From Histomonas meleagridis (lineage: Eukaryota; Parabasalia; Tritrichomonadida; Dientamoebidae): DNA of 64,000 nt. Made by a program: the position numbers and the translations under genes. Below, piece after piece: positions 1 to 10,967 of this stretch. The notes beneath the pieces were generated by a model. It searched no databases, had not been told where the DNA came from, and worked only from the letters and a program-made list of their open reading frames with translations. Location of the stretch: positions 124,001-188,000 of the forward strand of contig WSYJ01000163.1 of the NCBI GenBank assembly GCA_020186115.1, given 5' to 3'. How positions within the stretch are numbered: position 1 is the stretch's first letter; every line of letters starts with the position of its first letter.

Positions 1-3000
1 AATCAATATCGAAGTAGTTTATTAGAAATATTAATTATCATTAATTACAGACTCACGCGCGAAGGGATTAACAATGATTTTCTTAGAGTTTTCTTTGATT
101 TGATTTCAGAAGGTTCATTAATAGATATGACCAAAGCAATTCTTATTTTAAGAAATTCGTTTGAGAATCCAAAAAGCATTGATAAATCCACTCTCCAACG
201 CCTTAGTAGTCTAACAATAGAATCAATTATCAAACGAATTGATTTTTTGAAAATCAATTTCCGATCCATTAATCATTTATATCATTTTCCATTTTCGAAC
301 ATTTTTACGATTATATCGTATTGTAAGAAGACATTTAAAACGCAAAATAACGCAATTGAGGGTCAATTAGATTCATGTAATGAATCACTTTCAAATGATT
401 TTTTTGATGGAATAAAACATTTTTGGGAATATATTCCAATTCTATCAATTAAATCACGAATAATTCATTCATTAATGTTATGCACTGACACGTCGAAACG
501 TAATTTAATTGATTTCTATGTTCAGTTATTTCAAATCTGTCCGAAAACTTATAACACATTGTTTAATGATATATTATCATCTTTTTATATATATTTATCT
601 AAAGAAAAAGAAAATTTGGAAGTAGAGAAAATAACTTCAAATATTTCTTTCTTTTTAGAAACATTAAATTCATCAATTGAAAAACAAATAATTTTAATTC
701 CGATTAAATTCTTAGAATTTGTTTTTCAAACACAAAAATTTACAGAACAAATTATAAAACAAATGACAAATTTTTCATGTAATATTCTTTATAAAAAAAA
801 TAAAATTACTGTTAATAGAATTCAACAATTTTGTAAATTTAATACGTATTTAATTAAAAGCTTTATATATTCACAAAATTCATTTCAATATTTTTTCGAT
901 TTACTTCAAACATTTTCATATATTTTTGATTTCTTATCAAAGAAGTCAAAAGATTTAAAAGTCGAAACAAATATAAAATATAAAAATTTGTATTCTTTTT
1001 TCGATAAAATAATTTTAATATTTGATACATATTTTAAGATTTTGGATATATTTCATCGATGTAATTGTTCACTTAAGATTTTACAAACAAAAAATGAAAT
1101 GAATAATTATCAAAATCCATTTAATGAAATCGAAACCAAAAAAATTCATAAAATTTATATTAAAATGATAATAACATATTCACATATAAATCAATTATTT
1201 GAATATTTCAAATCGATTTTTACCATAAAAACTAAACAAATTCCAAATGATTATATTCATATATTAAAAATATATCATTATCAAATAAAAATAAAGAAAC
1301 AAATCGAACGAATTTTCATGTATAATCAAAAAATTCATAGTTTTATCATTGATTTATTTAATGAAATTAATCCATTTTTATTAGTTAATATTTGGGAACA
1401 ATTATTTCATTATATTTTGAAGACAAAAGAAAAAGAAATTTTCGAATTTACAATTTTTTCAGATATATTAACTAATTTACCATTAATATCAACATTTTTT
1501 AGTAATTATTTTTGTTTTTTTCATGAAAATTTATATTCAACAAAACATATTCATAAATTATTAGAGTTTGGTATAATTTTATTTGAAAGAATACTTCAAA
1601 AGAATGAAACGAATAATAAATTATTACCTGAAATTATTATCAAACAAATAATAAAAGAAATACAAAAATTTTTTAATATTATTAATCAATTTCTTACTGT
1701 TTTTATTGATATTCCATCATTAATAATATTTTTGACTAATTTGGTTAAATATATTGTAATAATATTAAAAAGAGAAATAATACTTCAAACAATAATTACA
1801 TATGAATTTATTGAAAATCTTTTTTTAGTTTGTTATAATTGGCCAACTTGTTATAAATATTTAATAAATTTTATTTCATTTATATGTAAATATTTAACAA
1901 ATAAAAAATTTATTTCTGTTTTAGTTTCAATGTCATATTTCGAACCAAAAAAGTCACTTAAGTTAATATACTTAATATTAAAGAATAATCCAACACTTAA
2001 ACTAAAAAAAGAAATAAAAACTATTTCCGAAGTTTCATTAAATTCGATTAATTTTATGAATGATAAAGAAAATAATGAAATTTTTCTTAAATTTCTTCGA
2101 AAGAATCCAATCAAAACTTATAATAAATTTCCTAAATATAAACCAATTTTTATCTTTAAATCAAAAGATGGAATTAATCAAATTGAAATTGATTCACAAG
2201 ATTTTATGAATGCAATAAATAAAGTGATTAATGATTCGGATGAATCTTTAATTAATTTGATTATTACTTGTTTAAAATCAATCATTGATCCAATGAATTC
2301 ATTAAATATTTTCTTTGATAACAATTTTATTAATCCAAAAATATATTTTCAATTAGTTTTAGCTGATATTTTAAATAATTGTACGAATATAAATAAAATT
2401 TCTAATTTATTAATAAAACTTCAATATGAAATTGGAAATAATTTATTAACAAATGCATTGTTCTTCGTTTCAATTCTTCCTTTTAAAGAAATACTTCCAA
2501 ATTCATTGTTTAATATTTATTATATATCTTCAAAAGAGGATTTTATACTTTTTTTTGATTCTTGTATAACTAATATCGAATTGAATAAAACTTGTCAATT
2601 CTTAAAAGGAATTTTACTTGTTCAACATTGTGTTAATGAATTAGATTTTGATTATTTAGTATTATTAAACATAACTCAATTTTTAATAAGAATTTTATCT
2701 GAATTTCAAATTAAAGAAGAAAATGAAAATTTATATTCATTTGTTTTTGATGAAATATATTATTATCCAAATTTTTATCAAAAATTAATATTTGATGTTA
2801 AACATTTAATTAAAGAAACTAATGAAAATTTACAAGAATTATTAAATAGTTTTTTATTTAATTCAAATAAAATGACACAAATTTTAATTGCGGAATTTAT
2901 ATCAAGTTCAAATATTTCTATTAAAGTTATTGATGAATTTATTAATAAAATATTTAATAATGAAACAATTAATGATTTTATGAAACTTCAAATGATATCA

Positions 3001-6000
3001 ATTATATTACAATGTTATCCAGAATTAACATTAAATATTATTAATAAAATTGATAAAATTTTAAATCATTATAAATCAAAATCTAAGAAATTTGATGATA
3101 ATGAAAAACAAATATTAATATCAATTATATATAATATATCATCATCTGAATTAGTAGAAATCAACAAATATTTTACATTTATTGAACGTATTATTGATAA
3201 ATTTTATGAAACTAAAATATCATCAAAAGTTATACCATATTTACGTGATTTATTATCGAATAATAAATATCAACAAATATTAAAAACTTTATATTATAAA
3301 TTAAATAAAGATGGAATTGATGATATTAATAATAATCAACAAATAAATTTAGCAAATTGGATCGAAATTGTTAAATATTGGAAAGTTATATTTTCAACAA
3401 TTCCTTATAAATTTGTACAATTTACGAATAAACAATTTTCACTTTTTTGTAAAGGAAAAATAGAAATTAAACAAAAAAAGATACTTAAATATATTAAATC
3501 TTTTTGTATAATAACATCGAATATTAATTATGTTCAATATTGTCTTGAAAATGATTTTTTTAATTCGATCATTGAATCATATTTTTTAATGTTCGAAAGT
3601 TTTAATTCTTTAATACCAGAAAAATATTATAATTATTTGATTAAGTTATTAGAAAATTGTGATTGTGAAGTTATAAAATATATAAAAAATTTTATTACAA
3701 ATGAAAAACAGTTTTCAATAATATATTTTGCGTTAAAACAAAAACAATCAGAAAAACTTTTAAAAATCATTTTTTCTAATAAAGAATTCATTACTGAAAT
3801 TTATAATAATGAGAATAATGATAAATTGAAAATAATATTTTTTCTTTTAATTAAATATTTAACTAATTTAGATTCAGATATCATTAAATTATTTATTAAT
3901 ATAATAAAAATTTCTTTTGATTGTCAATTTCAATTTTATTATGAAAAATTCATTAAAATTATTATGAAAAGATTTAATTTGTTTTATGAATACATATATG
4001 AAATAATTTTAATTGGTATTAATTCGGAAGATATAATTAAAATTAAATCTTTAAAACCTTTAATAAAGAAATTCATAAAATATCCAAACACACAAATTAC
4101 AGAAGTTTTAAATCAAAATTTTACAAGCAAAACAAAATTAATAAAATATTTTGAATATTTTTTAATTCCTTATATAAAACGTCATCAAGAATATCTTCAA
4201 TTAGTAATCGAATATTATCAATATGATATATCGAATTATATCCAATTAATATATTTATTTACATTAAATATTAATGAATATGAAATTACTTCATTAGAAA
4301 TTTCTTCATTATATAATCAATTAGATGATGATTTAGATAAAGATTTAACTTTATTCATTTGGTCGAAATCAATACAAAATGGGAATTTCGATGAAATGTT
4401 TATAAATTTAATGGATAATATTAATGTTCATATATCAATACATATACAAAACATTTTTAACAATTTTAAAATTCCTTTAGGTGTAAACATTGAACTTATA
4501 GCAGAAAAACTTGAAAATAAAATTAATGAATATATTAATCAGCCAACAATTATCATATTTTTATGGAAATTTCTTAGGAATAATATGTTAAGTTTTAAAA
4601 ACTTTATGAAACGATTTTGGTCATTAATTATAACACAAATTACATATTTAAAGTTTTATATAAAGAAAAATAAATTTCAACAAGTTGTTGATATTATTGA
4701 AATATTTACATATATTTTCACTAATAATAAATTACCAAATAATCAAGATCATATAATTCCTTATTTTTCGGATTTAATAATTTATTCGATACAAATATTC
4801 GATGAAAATTTTGAATCACAAAAATATTATTTATTAATTAAATCACTTATAAAATTAACTTTAACTTTTGAATCACAATTAAATACAACGAAAAAATTTT
4901 TTGATCTTTTTATCGAATATTATGAAAAAATTGACAGAATTCATCAAAACTTATCAAAAACTAAAGGAAAATCACAAAAAATATTAAATCAAATTAAATC
5001 ATATCAATGTTTATTTGAAAGTTTTATCCATTTCATACCAAAAATGATAAAATATTCAATAACATTACCAAAGACATTTAAATATCAACAAATATATAAT
5101 ATATTAATACAAATTGCACATAAAACTAAAACATATTCACATCCAATCGCATTAATATGTTTATATTATTTAGGAAAATCGAATCATTGCCTTAAAAAAA
5201 TCAAATTATTACATGAAAATGCTAAAAAAGGTGAATTTGAATTAATATTTTTTCCATTTTTTTGGAATATTTCAATATTTTCTGATTTAAAAAATAAATT
5301 TTTAATTTCATATATTATACAAAAAACAAATAATGAAATTAATGATCAAATATATCAATTTATATTAAATTCTTGTTATCAAATAATTTTTCTTAATCCA
5401 ACAAATCAAATTATACAAAAACTTTTTTTTGAAATTGATATATCAAAAAATTCGAATTATTGTAAAACTTTATTATATAATACATTTATATCAAATCCAC
5501 AAAAAACTTCAATTTTGTTCACATATTTAAATAAGATATTAATAAATCCAAAGTTTTCCGAATTTATACCAATTAATATAAATGAAAAAACATTAAATTT
5601 TTCATTACCAAATATCACAAAACTGATTTTTTGCAATAAGAAAAAGTCTTCACCATATTTAACTGATTTTATCCAAGTAAACATTGAAACATTAATCAAT
5701 GAAACTAAACTAATTAATGGAAATTGTATTCCTTTATCGATATATTTTCATCAATTTTTACCTGATGAAATAACATATGAAAAAGTTTTATTAATTGTCA
5801 AAAATCTTCGAAACATTTCATATTATATAAATGAACTTGAAACAAAATTTGAAGTAATAAATGAAACGCAAATTAATGATTTATATTCAGGAGAAATATA
5901 TTTTACGAAAAAACAATTTTTACATCCATTCGAATTATATTTACATCATGGAATGACTTATCATTCATTAATATCAGCAAAAGAAAAAATAAGTTTAATA

Positions 6001-7596
6001 TGTAAAAATGATTTAATGAAGTTACAAAGATATGAAAATTTATTTCCACATTTTGATCAAGAATTTATTTGTTCTAATAATATAACAAATTATGAACAAA
6101 CAATAAAAAATGCAATAAATTATTTACCATCAAAACAATTAATACCTTTTACGGAAAGTTTTGCATATTATTTTTTAGTAATGAAATATATAAAAGTTAT
6201 TAAATCATTAAACAAAAATAAAAATATTACATTTGATACACAACTTTCACATTTTTATTCGCCTGAAACACATAAATCATATTTAGAATTACGTAATTCA
6301 TGTTATACATTATTTAAAATTAAGCCGAAATCTGAACTTGAAACAATTCATATGAAAAATTATATGAAATCATTACATCAAAACTTCATCGAAAATAGAC
6401 CACAATTATCATCTGCTGATGAATTACTTTCTAAAGACAATGACGTAATTAATTATACCCAAATTGTTCTTTGCTTTTATAAGGAAATTAATAATAAAAA
6501 TTGGAGAAATATATTCGAAAATATCGTAATTAAAGCTTTAAGGAAATGTCCGAATAATAATTTGTTCATTTGTTTGTTATATTCGCTCCTAAAAAATAAA
6601 AGTTTTGATTTTAATGATTGCTTAGGAAAAATTCCTTTTAATTGGACTTTTATTTTCATGAAATTAAATAATAAAAATATAAATTGTTTGTTACCAAAAA
6701 CATTTTATATTTCAAATGAATTTTCTTCTTTATTGAATTCGTTAAAAAATAAATTATTAACAAATAATAATTCAAAGAATTTTTGTGGTAATGTAAATAT
6801 TAAAAATTCGTTGGCTCCTCTCTTGAAATATAATGAAAATATTTTATACATTTTACCTTTCGCTAAAATTATTTCGAATTCAAAAATTTCTTTTTCAGTG
6901 ATAACAAATAACGGTAGAAAAGTGACATACGTGTTAACCACTGAAAAAGTTTCGAAATTAACTTTTTCATCGCTCGAATATTGCTTGGATTCTCTATTAA
7001 AAAATTTCGTGGATACGCATAGAAGAAATCAAAGAATTGGAGTCATCCATTCAATAGAGATAGAAAAAGGTTTATGGTTGACACAGACAGACTTTAAACC
7101 TTTTGGTAAAATTAATATTCAACATAACTCAAAAAAAATAGCAATTAATTGGAATACAATGTTAGCATATAGATATGCTTCACTATGCACACTTCAAATC
7201 ATGCTAAATGGTCAACCTTTCAATAAGAAATCTTTGATGTTCGAAAAGAAATCGGTCATTTTCTCAATTTCAAACATCAAAAGAGAAAGGCAAAAGAAAG
7301 CAAACCTTTATTTAGCAGACAAAATCAGCGATAACATGGGCAAAGTTCTCCTTTTTGGACCATTTTGTTCAGGGATAATTTCATCGTCACTTTGTTTTAG
7401 TTACCAAAAGGAAAAAGTTGATTTTTACCTTAAAATGTTACTTAAATATAGCGAAAATGAGATAGAAGAAACTAATTCAACAATTACAAATTTCTCGATA
7501 TCTGACAACCCAGTAGAAAAAGTATACGAACAAGTTGCTGAACTGATAAAGAATAGTACTACGGGAAAAGAAACTGATTTTACATCATTTTTTTAA
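1..7596 (+). CDS. TRRAP/Tra1-like PIKK-family pseudokinase, 5' end outside window
   Basis: The reading frame is open from base 1, so the gene is cut by the window edge; 2531 codons remain before TAA. Most of the protein is helical-repeat sequence rich in I, L, N and K, as in the HEAT/FAT solenoid of PIKK proteins. Roughly the last 270 residues resemble the kinase-like domain plus C-terminal tail of TRRAP/Tra1: a basic THRRNQR stretch, a GPF segment followed by KVDFYLKMLLK, and an aromatic C-terminus (TDFTSFF). I see no catalytic-loop Asp/Asn pair and no DFG, consistent with a pseudokinase. TRRAP/Tra1 is the activator-binding scaffold of SAGA and NuA4 acetyltransferase complexes in the nucleus. 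The family call rests on end similarity read by eye; another large PIKK-like protein is possible. No introns or frameshifts are seen. Confidence 0.65.
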   Translation, partial: NQYRSSLLEILIIINYRLTREGINNDFLRVFFDLISEGSLIDMTKAILILRNSFENPKSIDKSTLQRLSSLTIESIIKRIDFLKINFRSINHLYHFPFSNIFTIISYCKKTFKTQNNAIEGQLDSCNESLSNDFFDGIKHFWEYIPILSIKSRIIHSLMLCTDTSKRNLIDFYVQLFQICPKTYNTLFNDILSSFYIYLSKEKENLEVEKITSNISFFLETLNSSIEKQIILIPIKFLEFVFQTQKFTEQIIKQMTNFSCNILYKKNKITVNRIQQFCKFNTYLIKSFIYSQNSFQYFFDLLQTFSYIFDFLSKKSKDLKVETNIKYKNLYSFFDKIILIFDTYFKILDIFHRCNCSLKILQTKNEMNNYQNPFNEIETKKIHKIYIKMIITYSHINQLFEYFKSIFTIKTKQIPNDYIHILKIYHYQIKIKKQIERIFMYNQKIHSFIIDLFNEINPFLLVNIWEQLFHYILKTKEKEIFEFTIFSDILTNLPLISTFFSNYFCFFHENLYSTKHIHKLLEFGIILFERILQKNETNNKLLPEIIIKQIIKEIQKFFNIINQFLTVFIDIPSLIIFLTNLVKYIVIILKREIILQTIITYEFIENLFLVCYNWPTCYKYLINFISFICKYLTNKKFISVLVSMSYFEPKKSLKLIYLILKNNPTLKLKKEIKTISEVSLNSINFMNDKENNEIFLKFLRKNPIKTYNKFPKYKPIFIFKSKDGINQIEIDSQDFMNAINKVINDSDESLINLIITCLKSIIDPMNSLNIFFDNNFINPKIYFQLVLADILNNCTNINKISNLLIKLQYEIGNNLLTNALFFVSILPFKEILPNSLFNIYYISSKEDFILFFDSCITNIELNKTCQFLKGILLVQHCVNELDFDYLVLLNITQFLIRILSEFQIKEENENLYSFVFDEIYYYPNFYQKLIFDVKHLIKETNENLQELLNSFLFNSNKMTQILIAEFISSSNISIKVIDEFINKIFNNETINDFMKLQMISIILQCYPELTLNIINKIDKILNHYKSKSKKFDDNEKQILISIIYNISSSELVEINKYFTFIERIIDKFYETKISSKVIPYLRDLLSNNKYQQILKTLYYKLNKDGIDDINNNQQINLANWIEIVKYWKVIFSTIPYKFVQFTNKQFSLFCKGKIEIKQKKILKYIKSFCIITSNINYVQYCLENDFFNSIIESYFLMFESFNSLIPEKYYNYLIKLLENCDCEVIKYIKNFITNEKQFSIIYFALKQKQSEKLLKIIFSNKEFITEIYNNENNDKLKIIFFLLIKYLTNLDSDIIKLFINIIKISFDCQFQFYYEKFIKIIMKRFNLFYEYIYEIILIGINSEDIIKIKSLKPLIKKFIKYPNTQITEVLNQNFTSKTKLIKYFEYFLIPYIKRHQEYLQLVIEYYQYDISNYIQLIYLFTLNINEYEITSLEISSLYNQLDDDLDKDLTLFIWSKSIQNGNFDEMFINLMDNINVHISIHIQNIFNNFKIPLGVNIELIAEKLENKINEYINQPTIIIFLWKFLRNNMLSFKNFMKRFWSLIITQITYLKFYIKKNKFQQVVDIIEIFTYIFTNNKLPNNQDHIIPYFSDLIIYSIQIFDENFESQKYYLLIKSLIKLTLTFESQLNTTKKFFDLFIEYYEKIDRIHQNLSKTKGKSQKILNQIKSYQCLFESFIHFIPKMIKYSITLPKTFKYQQIYNILIQIAHKTKTYSHPIALICLYYLGKSNHCLKKIKLLHENAKKGEFELIFFPFFWNISIFSDLKNKFLISYIIQKTNNEINDQIYQFILNSCYQIIFLNPTNQIIQKLFFEIDISKNSNYCKTLLYNTFISNPQKTSILFTYLNKILINPKFSEFIPININEKTLNFSLPNITKLIFCNKKKSSPYLTDFIQVNIETLINETKLINGNCIPLSIYFHQFLPDEITYEKVLLIVKNLRNISYYINELETKFEVINETQINDLYSGEIYFTKKQFLHPFELYLHHGMTYHSLISAKEKISLICKNDLMKLQRYENLFPHFDQEFICSNNITNYEQTIKNAINYLPSKQLIPFTESFAYYFLVMKYIKVIKSLNKNKNITFDTQLSHFYSPETHKSYLELRNSCYTLFKIKPKSELETIHMKNYMKSLHQNFIENRPQLSSADELLSKDNDVINYTQIVLCFYKEINNKNWRNIFENIVIKALRKCPNNNLFICLLYSLLKNKSFDFNDCLGKIPFNWTFIFMKLNNKNINCLLPKTFYISNEFSSLLNSLKNKLLTNNNSKNFCGNVNIKNSLAPLLKYNENILYILPFAKIISNSKISFSVITNNGRKVTYVLTTEKVSKLTFSSLEYCLDSLLKNFVDTHRRNQRIGVIHSIEIEKGLWLTQTDFKPFGKINIQHNSKKIAINWNTMLAYRYASLCTLQIMLNGQPFNKKSLMFEKKSVIFSISNIKRERQKKANLYLADKISDNMGKVLLFGPFCSGIISSSLCFSYQKEKVDFYLKMLLKYSENEIEETNSTITNFSISDNPVEKVYEQVAELIKNSTTGKETDFTSFF

Positions 7597-7717
7597 TTTT
7601 TTTTTTTTGTAAACAAATTTGTTAATATCAATTTTTTTAATATTTTCGTTAATATTAAAATTTGTAAAATAGTTTTTTTATATATTAAAAACTAAATAAA
7701 TATTAATTATACATTAA

Positions 7718-8617
7718 ATGGTTAATAACATAGGACAACTTAGAAGAATGGTTGATATGCCATTAAATGATTTATCAGATTCAAGGAATGAAAAAGAAGT
7801 AAGTGATTCCATTTCATATTTTTTGGAAAAATATAATCAAACACAATCAAAAATTACAAATATAAATTATACACTTGATTCTATTTTAAAATTAGATGAA
7901 GAATTAGGAGGATGTTATGATCAAACACGTGCAGGGGACATTCGAACAGAAATAAATAATAATTTATCAATGATTGCAGCTACAGCAAACACTATAAAAA
8001 TTGATCTTGAAAGTATGCAACTTGAAGTCGAAACAAAAAATAAAGAAGATCCAAATTCACCTGAAGTTAGAATACAAAAAAATCATTTATACTTATTAAC
8101 AAATAATTTCTCTGATACAATACAACATTTTTCAAGTGTTCAAACAGAAATTAAAAATAAATTTGTTAGACAACTAATTAGACATTATAATATTGCTGGA
8201 ATTCCATTAGATGAAGAGAATGCAAATGATTTACTTAATAAAACAGATTCACCCGAAATGCTTCAATCAAATATTTTTGTGTTAGCAGGAGGAACACAAT
8301 CTCAGGAAGTTGCTAACGTTTATAATAAAATTGCTTCTAGACATAAAGATATTTTAGAAATTGAATCACGTTTAAATGATTTGCTTGAGTTATTTGTTCA
8401 GTTTTCCATTATAATAAATGATCAAGGTAAACAAGTTAATAACATATCAAAGAATATTCAATATGCAACAGATTATGTTCAAAAAGGTTCAAATGAAATT
8501 GAGAAAGCTAATGAAGCTCATAAAGGATCTGCAAAATGTCATATAATTATTTTTGTTGCATCATTTTTGGTTTTAGTTATTGTAATAATTATTGCTATTT
8601 TTATAACTAAAAGATAA
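7718..8617 (+). CDS. Syntaxin-like Qa-SNARE
   Basis: A 299-residue tail-anchored SNARE. Residues about 1-175 form the helical N-terminal (Habc-like) region. Residues about 205-268 are the SNARE motif, beginning SRHKDILEIESRL and carrying the zero-layer glutamine at about Q236 (NDQGKQ). Residues 274-296 are a single hydrophobic membrane anchor ending KR. This layout is that of syntaxins, which pair with Qb, Qc and R-SNAREs to drive fusion of transport vesicles with target membranes. Which compartment it serves cannot be told from sequence. It lies about 120 bp after the TRRAP-like gene on the same strand, with its own AT-rich upstream region. The start is the first ATG of the frame and gives a normal syntaxin length. 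Confidence 0.93.
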   Translation: MVNNIGQLRRMVDMPLNDLSDSRNEKEVSDSISYFLEKYNQTQSKITNINYTLDSILKLDEELGGCYDQTRAGDIRTEINNNLSMIAATANTIKIDLESMQLEVETKNKEDPNSPEVRIQKNHLYLLTNNFSDTIQHFSSVQTEIKNKFVRQLIRHYNIAGIPLDEENANDLLNKTDSPEMLQSNIFVLAGGTQSQEVANVYNKIASRHKDILEIESRLNDLLELFVQFSIIINDQGKQVNNISKNIQYATDYVQKGSNEIEKANEAHKGSAKCHIIIFVASFLVLVIVIIIAIFITKR

Positions 8618-8959
8618 TTTAAGTAAAAATGAATCATTTGAATAATAAAATAAATAAATTTTAGTTAAACTTTTCATTTTTTTATATAAAATCCAAAATT
8701 ATAAAAAAAAATTTTAAATAAAAGAAATAAATATTTATAGCATTAACATTACTTTCTTTTTTCCAATAATGAATTTAAAAGTTTTTAAATAAAAACAGAT
8801 TTAAATGCAAACATAAGCGCTGTTCAAAATATTTTAAGTAATTTCCAAGCATTATTTTCCTTATTTAAAGATAAATTTTATATATGTTATTAATAACGAA
8901 TTTTTTTCATGTTTCTCATATTAATGGTATATTATATATATTGTAAATAGAAACAGCAA
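8618..8959. other. AT-rich intergenic spacer
   Basis: AT-rich spacer between the syntaxin gene and the tRNA. No ORF of note and no clear repeat. A T-rich tract follows the syntaxin stop. Pol III promoter elements of the tRNA are internal, so no specific upstream element is expected. Confidence 0.6.
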
Positions 8960-9032
8960 GGTCTCGTAGCTCAGTCGGTAGAGCGTTGTGCTGATAACGC
9001 AAAGGTCTAGGGTTCAAGTCCCTGCGGGACCA
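8960..9032 (+). tRNA. tRNA-Ile (anticodon GAU)
   Basis: A 73-nt cloverleaf. The acceptor stem pairs GGTCTCG with CGGGACC (one T-G pair), followed by discriminator A. D stem GCTC/GAGC, anticodon stem TTGTG/CGCAA, loop CTGATAA with anticodon GAT at 8993-8995, and a T arm containing GGTTCAAGTCC. CCA is not encoded. A run of T begins immediately after the discriminator and should act as the RNA polymerase III terminator. The A box (TAGCTCAGTCGG) and B box (GGTTCAAGTCC) are both intact. Confidence 0.97.
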
Positions 9033-9087
9033 TTTTTTTTCTTTTTATTCAATATCAATACGTTTAGTTTAGAACAAGAAAAAAAAA

Positions 9088-10602
9088 ATGAAAAGCCAAG
9101 TAATTCATCGCGAATTTGCTGCATACGGACTTATGTTACAAAAAGACGCATCTATTCTTTTGTTAGAAATTCTGAAATCTTCGTCTAATCCAGAAGAATT
9201 ACTTCAAACAATCCTTCAAAGAATTCCTAATATCACAACTGATTCTTTAATTAATAAGCAAATCATCGAAGAAGTCATAAGTTCTATTAAAAAATCTGAT
9301 ACACCAACACATCATATTTTTGGTTTTCAAAATGCCTTTGAAATACCCAAAACGACCTTTGATTCCACAGAACGGAGCATTACATTTACAGAAACGCCAA
9401 AGTCACTTCTTGGCAAACCCAAAGACAAACTTAATGTATATTTAGAACGATATCAAATTCTTAAAACATGTTTATTTCACACACCTCTTTTCCAAGCGTC
9501 CACGATTTCATTTGGGCTTGGGAGTAGTAAATCTCTCTCACTCACGAGCATAGCATCACTTATCAGCCTTGAAGATTCTGCTGTTATTATCCTTGGGTTT
9601 ATAGATTGCGATGGTGACAACTTAACACTTGAAGATCCGACTGGTATAGTTTCACTAAATATATCCAACATTAATCCTGCCAATGGAATTTTCGCTGTTG
9701 GGACAATAGCACTTGTTCAAGGAGATTATCACGATAACACTGTTTTTTGTTCACTTATTGGGCATACACCAGCAATCGATTATAATACATACACCAACTT
9801 GTTTTGGAAGCTTCCAACAGATCCTTTTGGGTGGGATCTTACGAAAGATGCGATTACTGAATTAGATGAACTTTCACATACAGAACATGCAGAATCACTT
9901 GTTTTGGTTTTTTCTGATGTTTGGATTGATGTTCCATCCGTTGTTGATTCATTTAATTATGCATTATCACAATATGATCAATCACCACCAAATATTTTGA
10001 TCATTTGTGGATCATTTGTTTCACGCCCAATTGTTTTTGATCAATATCAAACATTTGTAAGGCAATTTTCTAAATTTTCTGACGTGATTAAAAATCATCA
10101 AACAATTTATGAAAATACACAAATTGTAATTATACCATCACTAAACGATGTTGGCTCTCCTCACGTGTTTCCAAGGCCTTCTTTGCCTGATACATTCGTT
10201 TCAATGCTTCCAAACGCTCATTTCATGTCAAACCCGTGCCGAATCCGCTTTTTGAATCAAACGATAACCGTTTACAGGGATGATCTACTAAAAAGGTTCT
10301 TAAATTCAGCAATCATCCCTGTACCAGATACAGAATCACATAAAAACATGTTGACAACTATAATTGACCAAAGGCATCTTTGTCCTGTGGATTTAGAACA
10401 TGCACCTATTTCTTGGCCATACGATTATACAATGAGATTGTTCCCACCTCCTGATGTACTTGCTGTGTGTGACGCAACACCTTCGTGGGTGGAAAAGTAC
10501 GCTGGTTGTTGCTCTTTTAATCCTGGACAATTTGGAAATGATGGAAGTTTTATTCAATATTTCCCTTCAACAAAGAAAGCAGAAGTTGTAGTATTAAAAT
10601 AG
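9088..10602 (+). CDS. DNA polymerase epsilon subunit B (POLE2/Dpb2-like)
   Basis: A 504-residue protein close to the family's usual length. A short helical N-terminal domain is followed by an OB-fold region (residues about 150-235, with ILGFIDCDGDNLTLEDPTG) and a calcineurin-like phosphodiesterase domain (about 265-500), with the characteristic LVLVFSDVWID, NILIICGSFVSRP and VIIPSLNDVG strands. The C-terminal part contains HLCPVDLEHAPISWPYD and a final segment on the display of target sites typical of Dpb2. In this family the phosphodiesterase fold has lost its metal-binding residues and serves as a scaffold for the catalytic subunit at the leading-strand replication fork. The first ATG is 55 bp past the tRNA on the same strand, an unusually tight neighbour. 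GC content is above that of the TRRAP gene. Confidence 0.9.
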   Translation: MKSQVIHREFAAYGLMLQKDASILLLEILKSSSNPEELLQTILQRIPNITTDSLINKQIIEEVISSIKKSDTPTHHIFGFQNAFEIPKTTFDSTERSITFTETPKSLLGKPKDKLNVYLERYQILKTCLFHTPLFQASTISFGLGSSKSLSLTSIASLISLEDSAVIILGFIDCDGDNLTLEDPTGIVSLNISNINPANGIFAVGTIALVQGDYHDNTVFCSLIGHTPAIDYNTYTNLFWKLPTDPFGWDLTKDAITELDELSHTEHAESLVLVFSDVWIDVPSVVDSFNYALSQYDQSPPNILIICGSFVSRPIVFDQYQTFVRQFSKFSDVIKNHQTIYENTQIVIIPSLNDVGSPHVFPRPSLPDTFVSMLPNAHFMSNPCRIRFLNQTITVYRDDLLKRFLNSAIIPVPDTESHKNMLTTIIDQRHLCPVDLEHAPISWPYDYTMRLFPPPDVLAVCDATPSWVEKYAGCCSFNPGQFGNDGSFIQYFPSTKKAEVVVLK

Positions 10603-10634
10603 ATTTGAAAGAATTTTATTAAAAACAAAATCTA

Positions 10635-10949
10635 TTAGTTTTGTGGGAAATTGGGCGTAGTATTTTGAATTTGGTTGAAATAGTCTTCTGTGAAATATGA
10701 GGAATATGGAATTTCTTCATCCAGAGCTTTCTTTTGTACACTTCTAGTTAAATTAATATAATTCATGTATGATTCATATACTAATTTTTCGCTTTTTGTT
10801 TGAGATCGCTGATAATTTCTTTGATTCACAATCATATATGGGTAATGGTTAGGTATTTCTGATGGTGAGTACATAGGAACTTTAATGGAAATATCATGAA
10901 ATTCCAATTTTTCCATTTGGAGATTGTCTTTAACGTTCATAACAGCCAT
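10635..10949 (-). CDS. Small conserved-looking hypothetical protein
   Basis: A 104-residue ORF, convergent with the polymerase epsilon subunit gene (32 bp between stops) and divergent from the next gene, only 18 bp between start codons. The sequence is polar, tyrosine-rich and contains MVNQRNYQRSQTKSEK. No signal peptide, membrane segment or known motif is recognised. Codon composition and GC are like the flanking host genes, which supports it being coding. Function unknown. Confidence 0.6.
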   Translation of the reverse strand: MAVMNVKDNLQMEKLEFHDISIKVPMYSPSEIPNHYPYMIVNQRNYQRSQTKSEKLVYESYMNYINLTRSVQKKALDEEIPYSSYFTEDYFNQIQNTTPNFPQN

Positions 10950-10967
10950 TGGAACCGTTTATAACTT
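10950..10967. promoter_or_regulatory. 18-bp bidirectional start region with AACCGTT
   Basis: Only TGGAACCGTTTATAACTT separates two divergent start codons. It contains AACCGTT, a Myb-type (YAACGG) site that also occurs upstream of several other host genes in this window. Transcription starts must lie in or beside the coding regions, so the transcripts probably have almost no 5' UTR. Confidence 0.5.

Noticed and set aside
100-102. Start of the TRRAP-like gene at position 100
   Set aside because: The codon there is TTG and the frame is open to base 1, so the true start lies outside the window.
8988-9188. 66-codon ORF across the tRNA
   Set aside because: Starts inside tRNA-Ile and overlaps the polymerase epsilon subunit gene in another frame.
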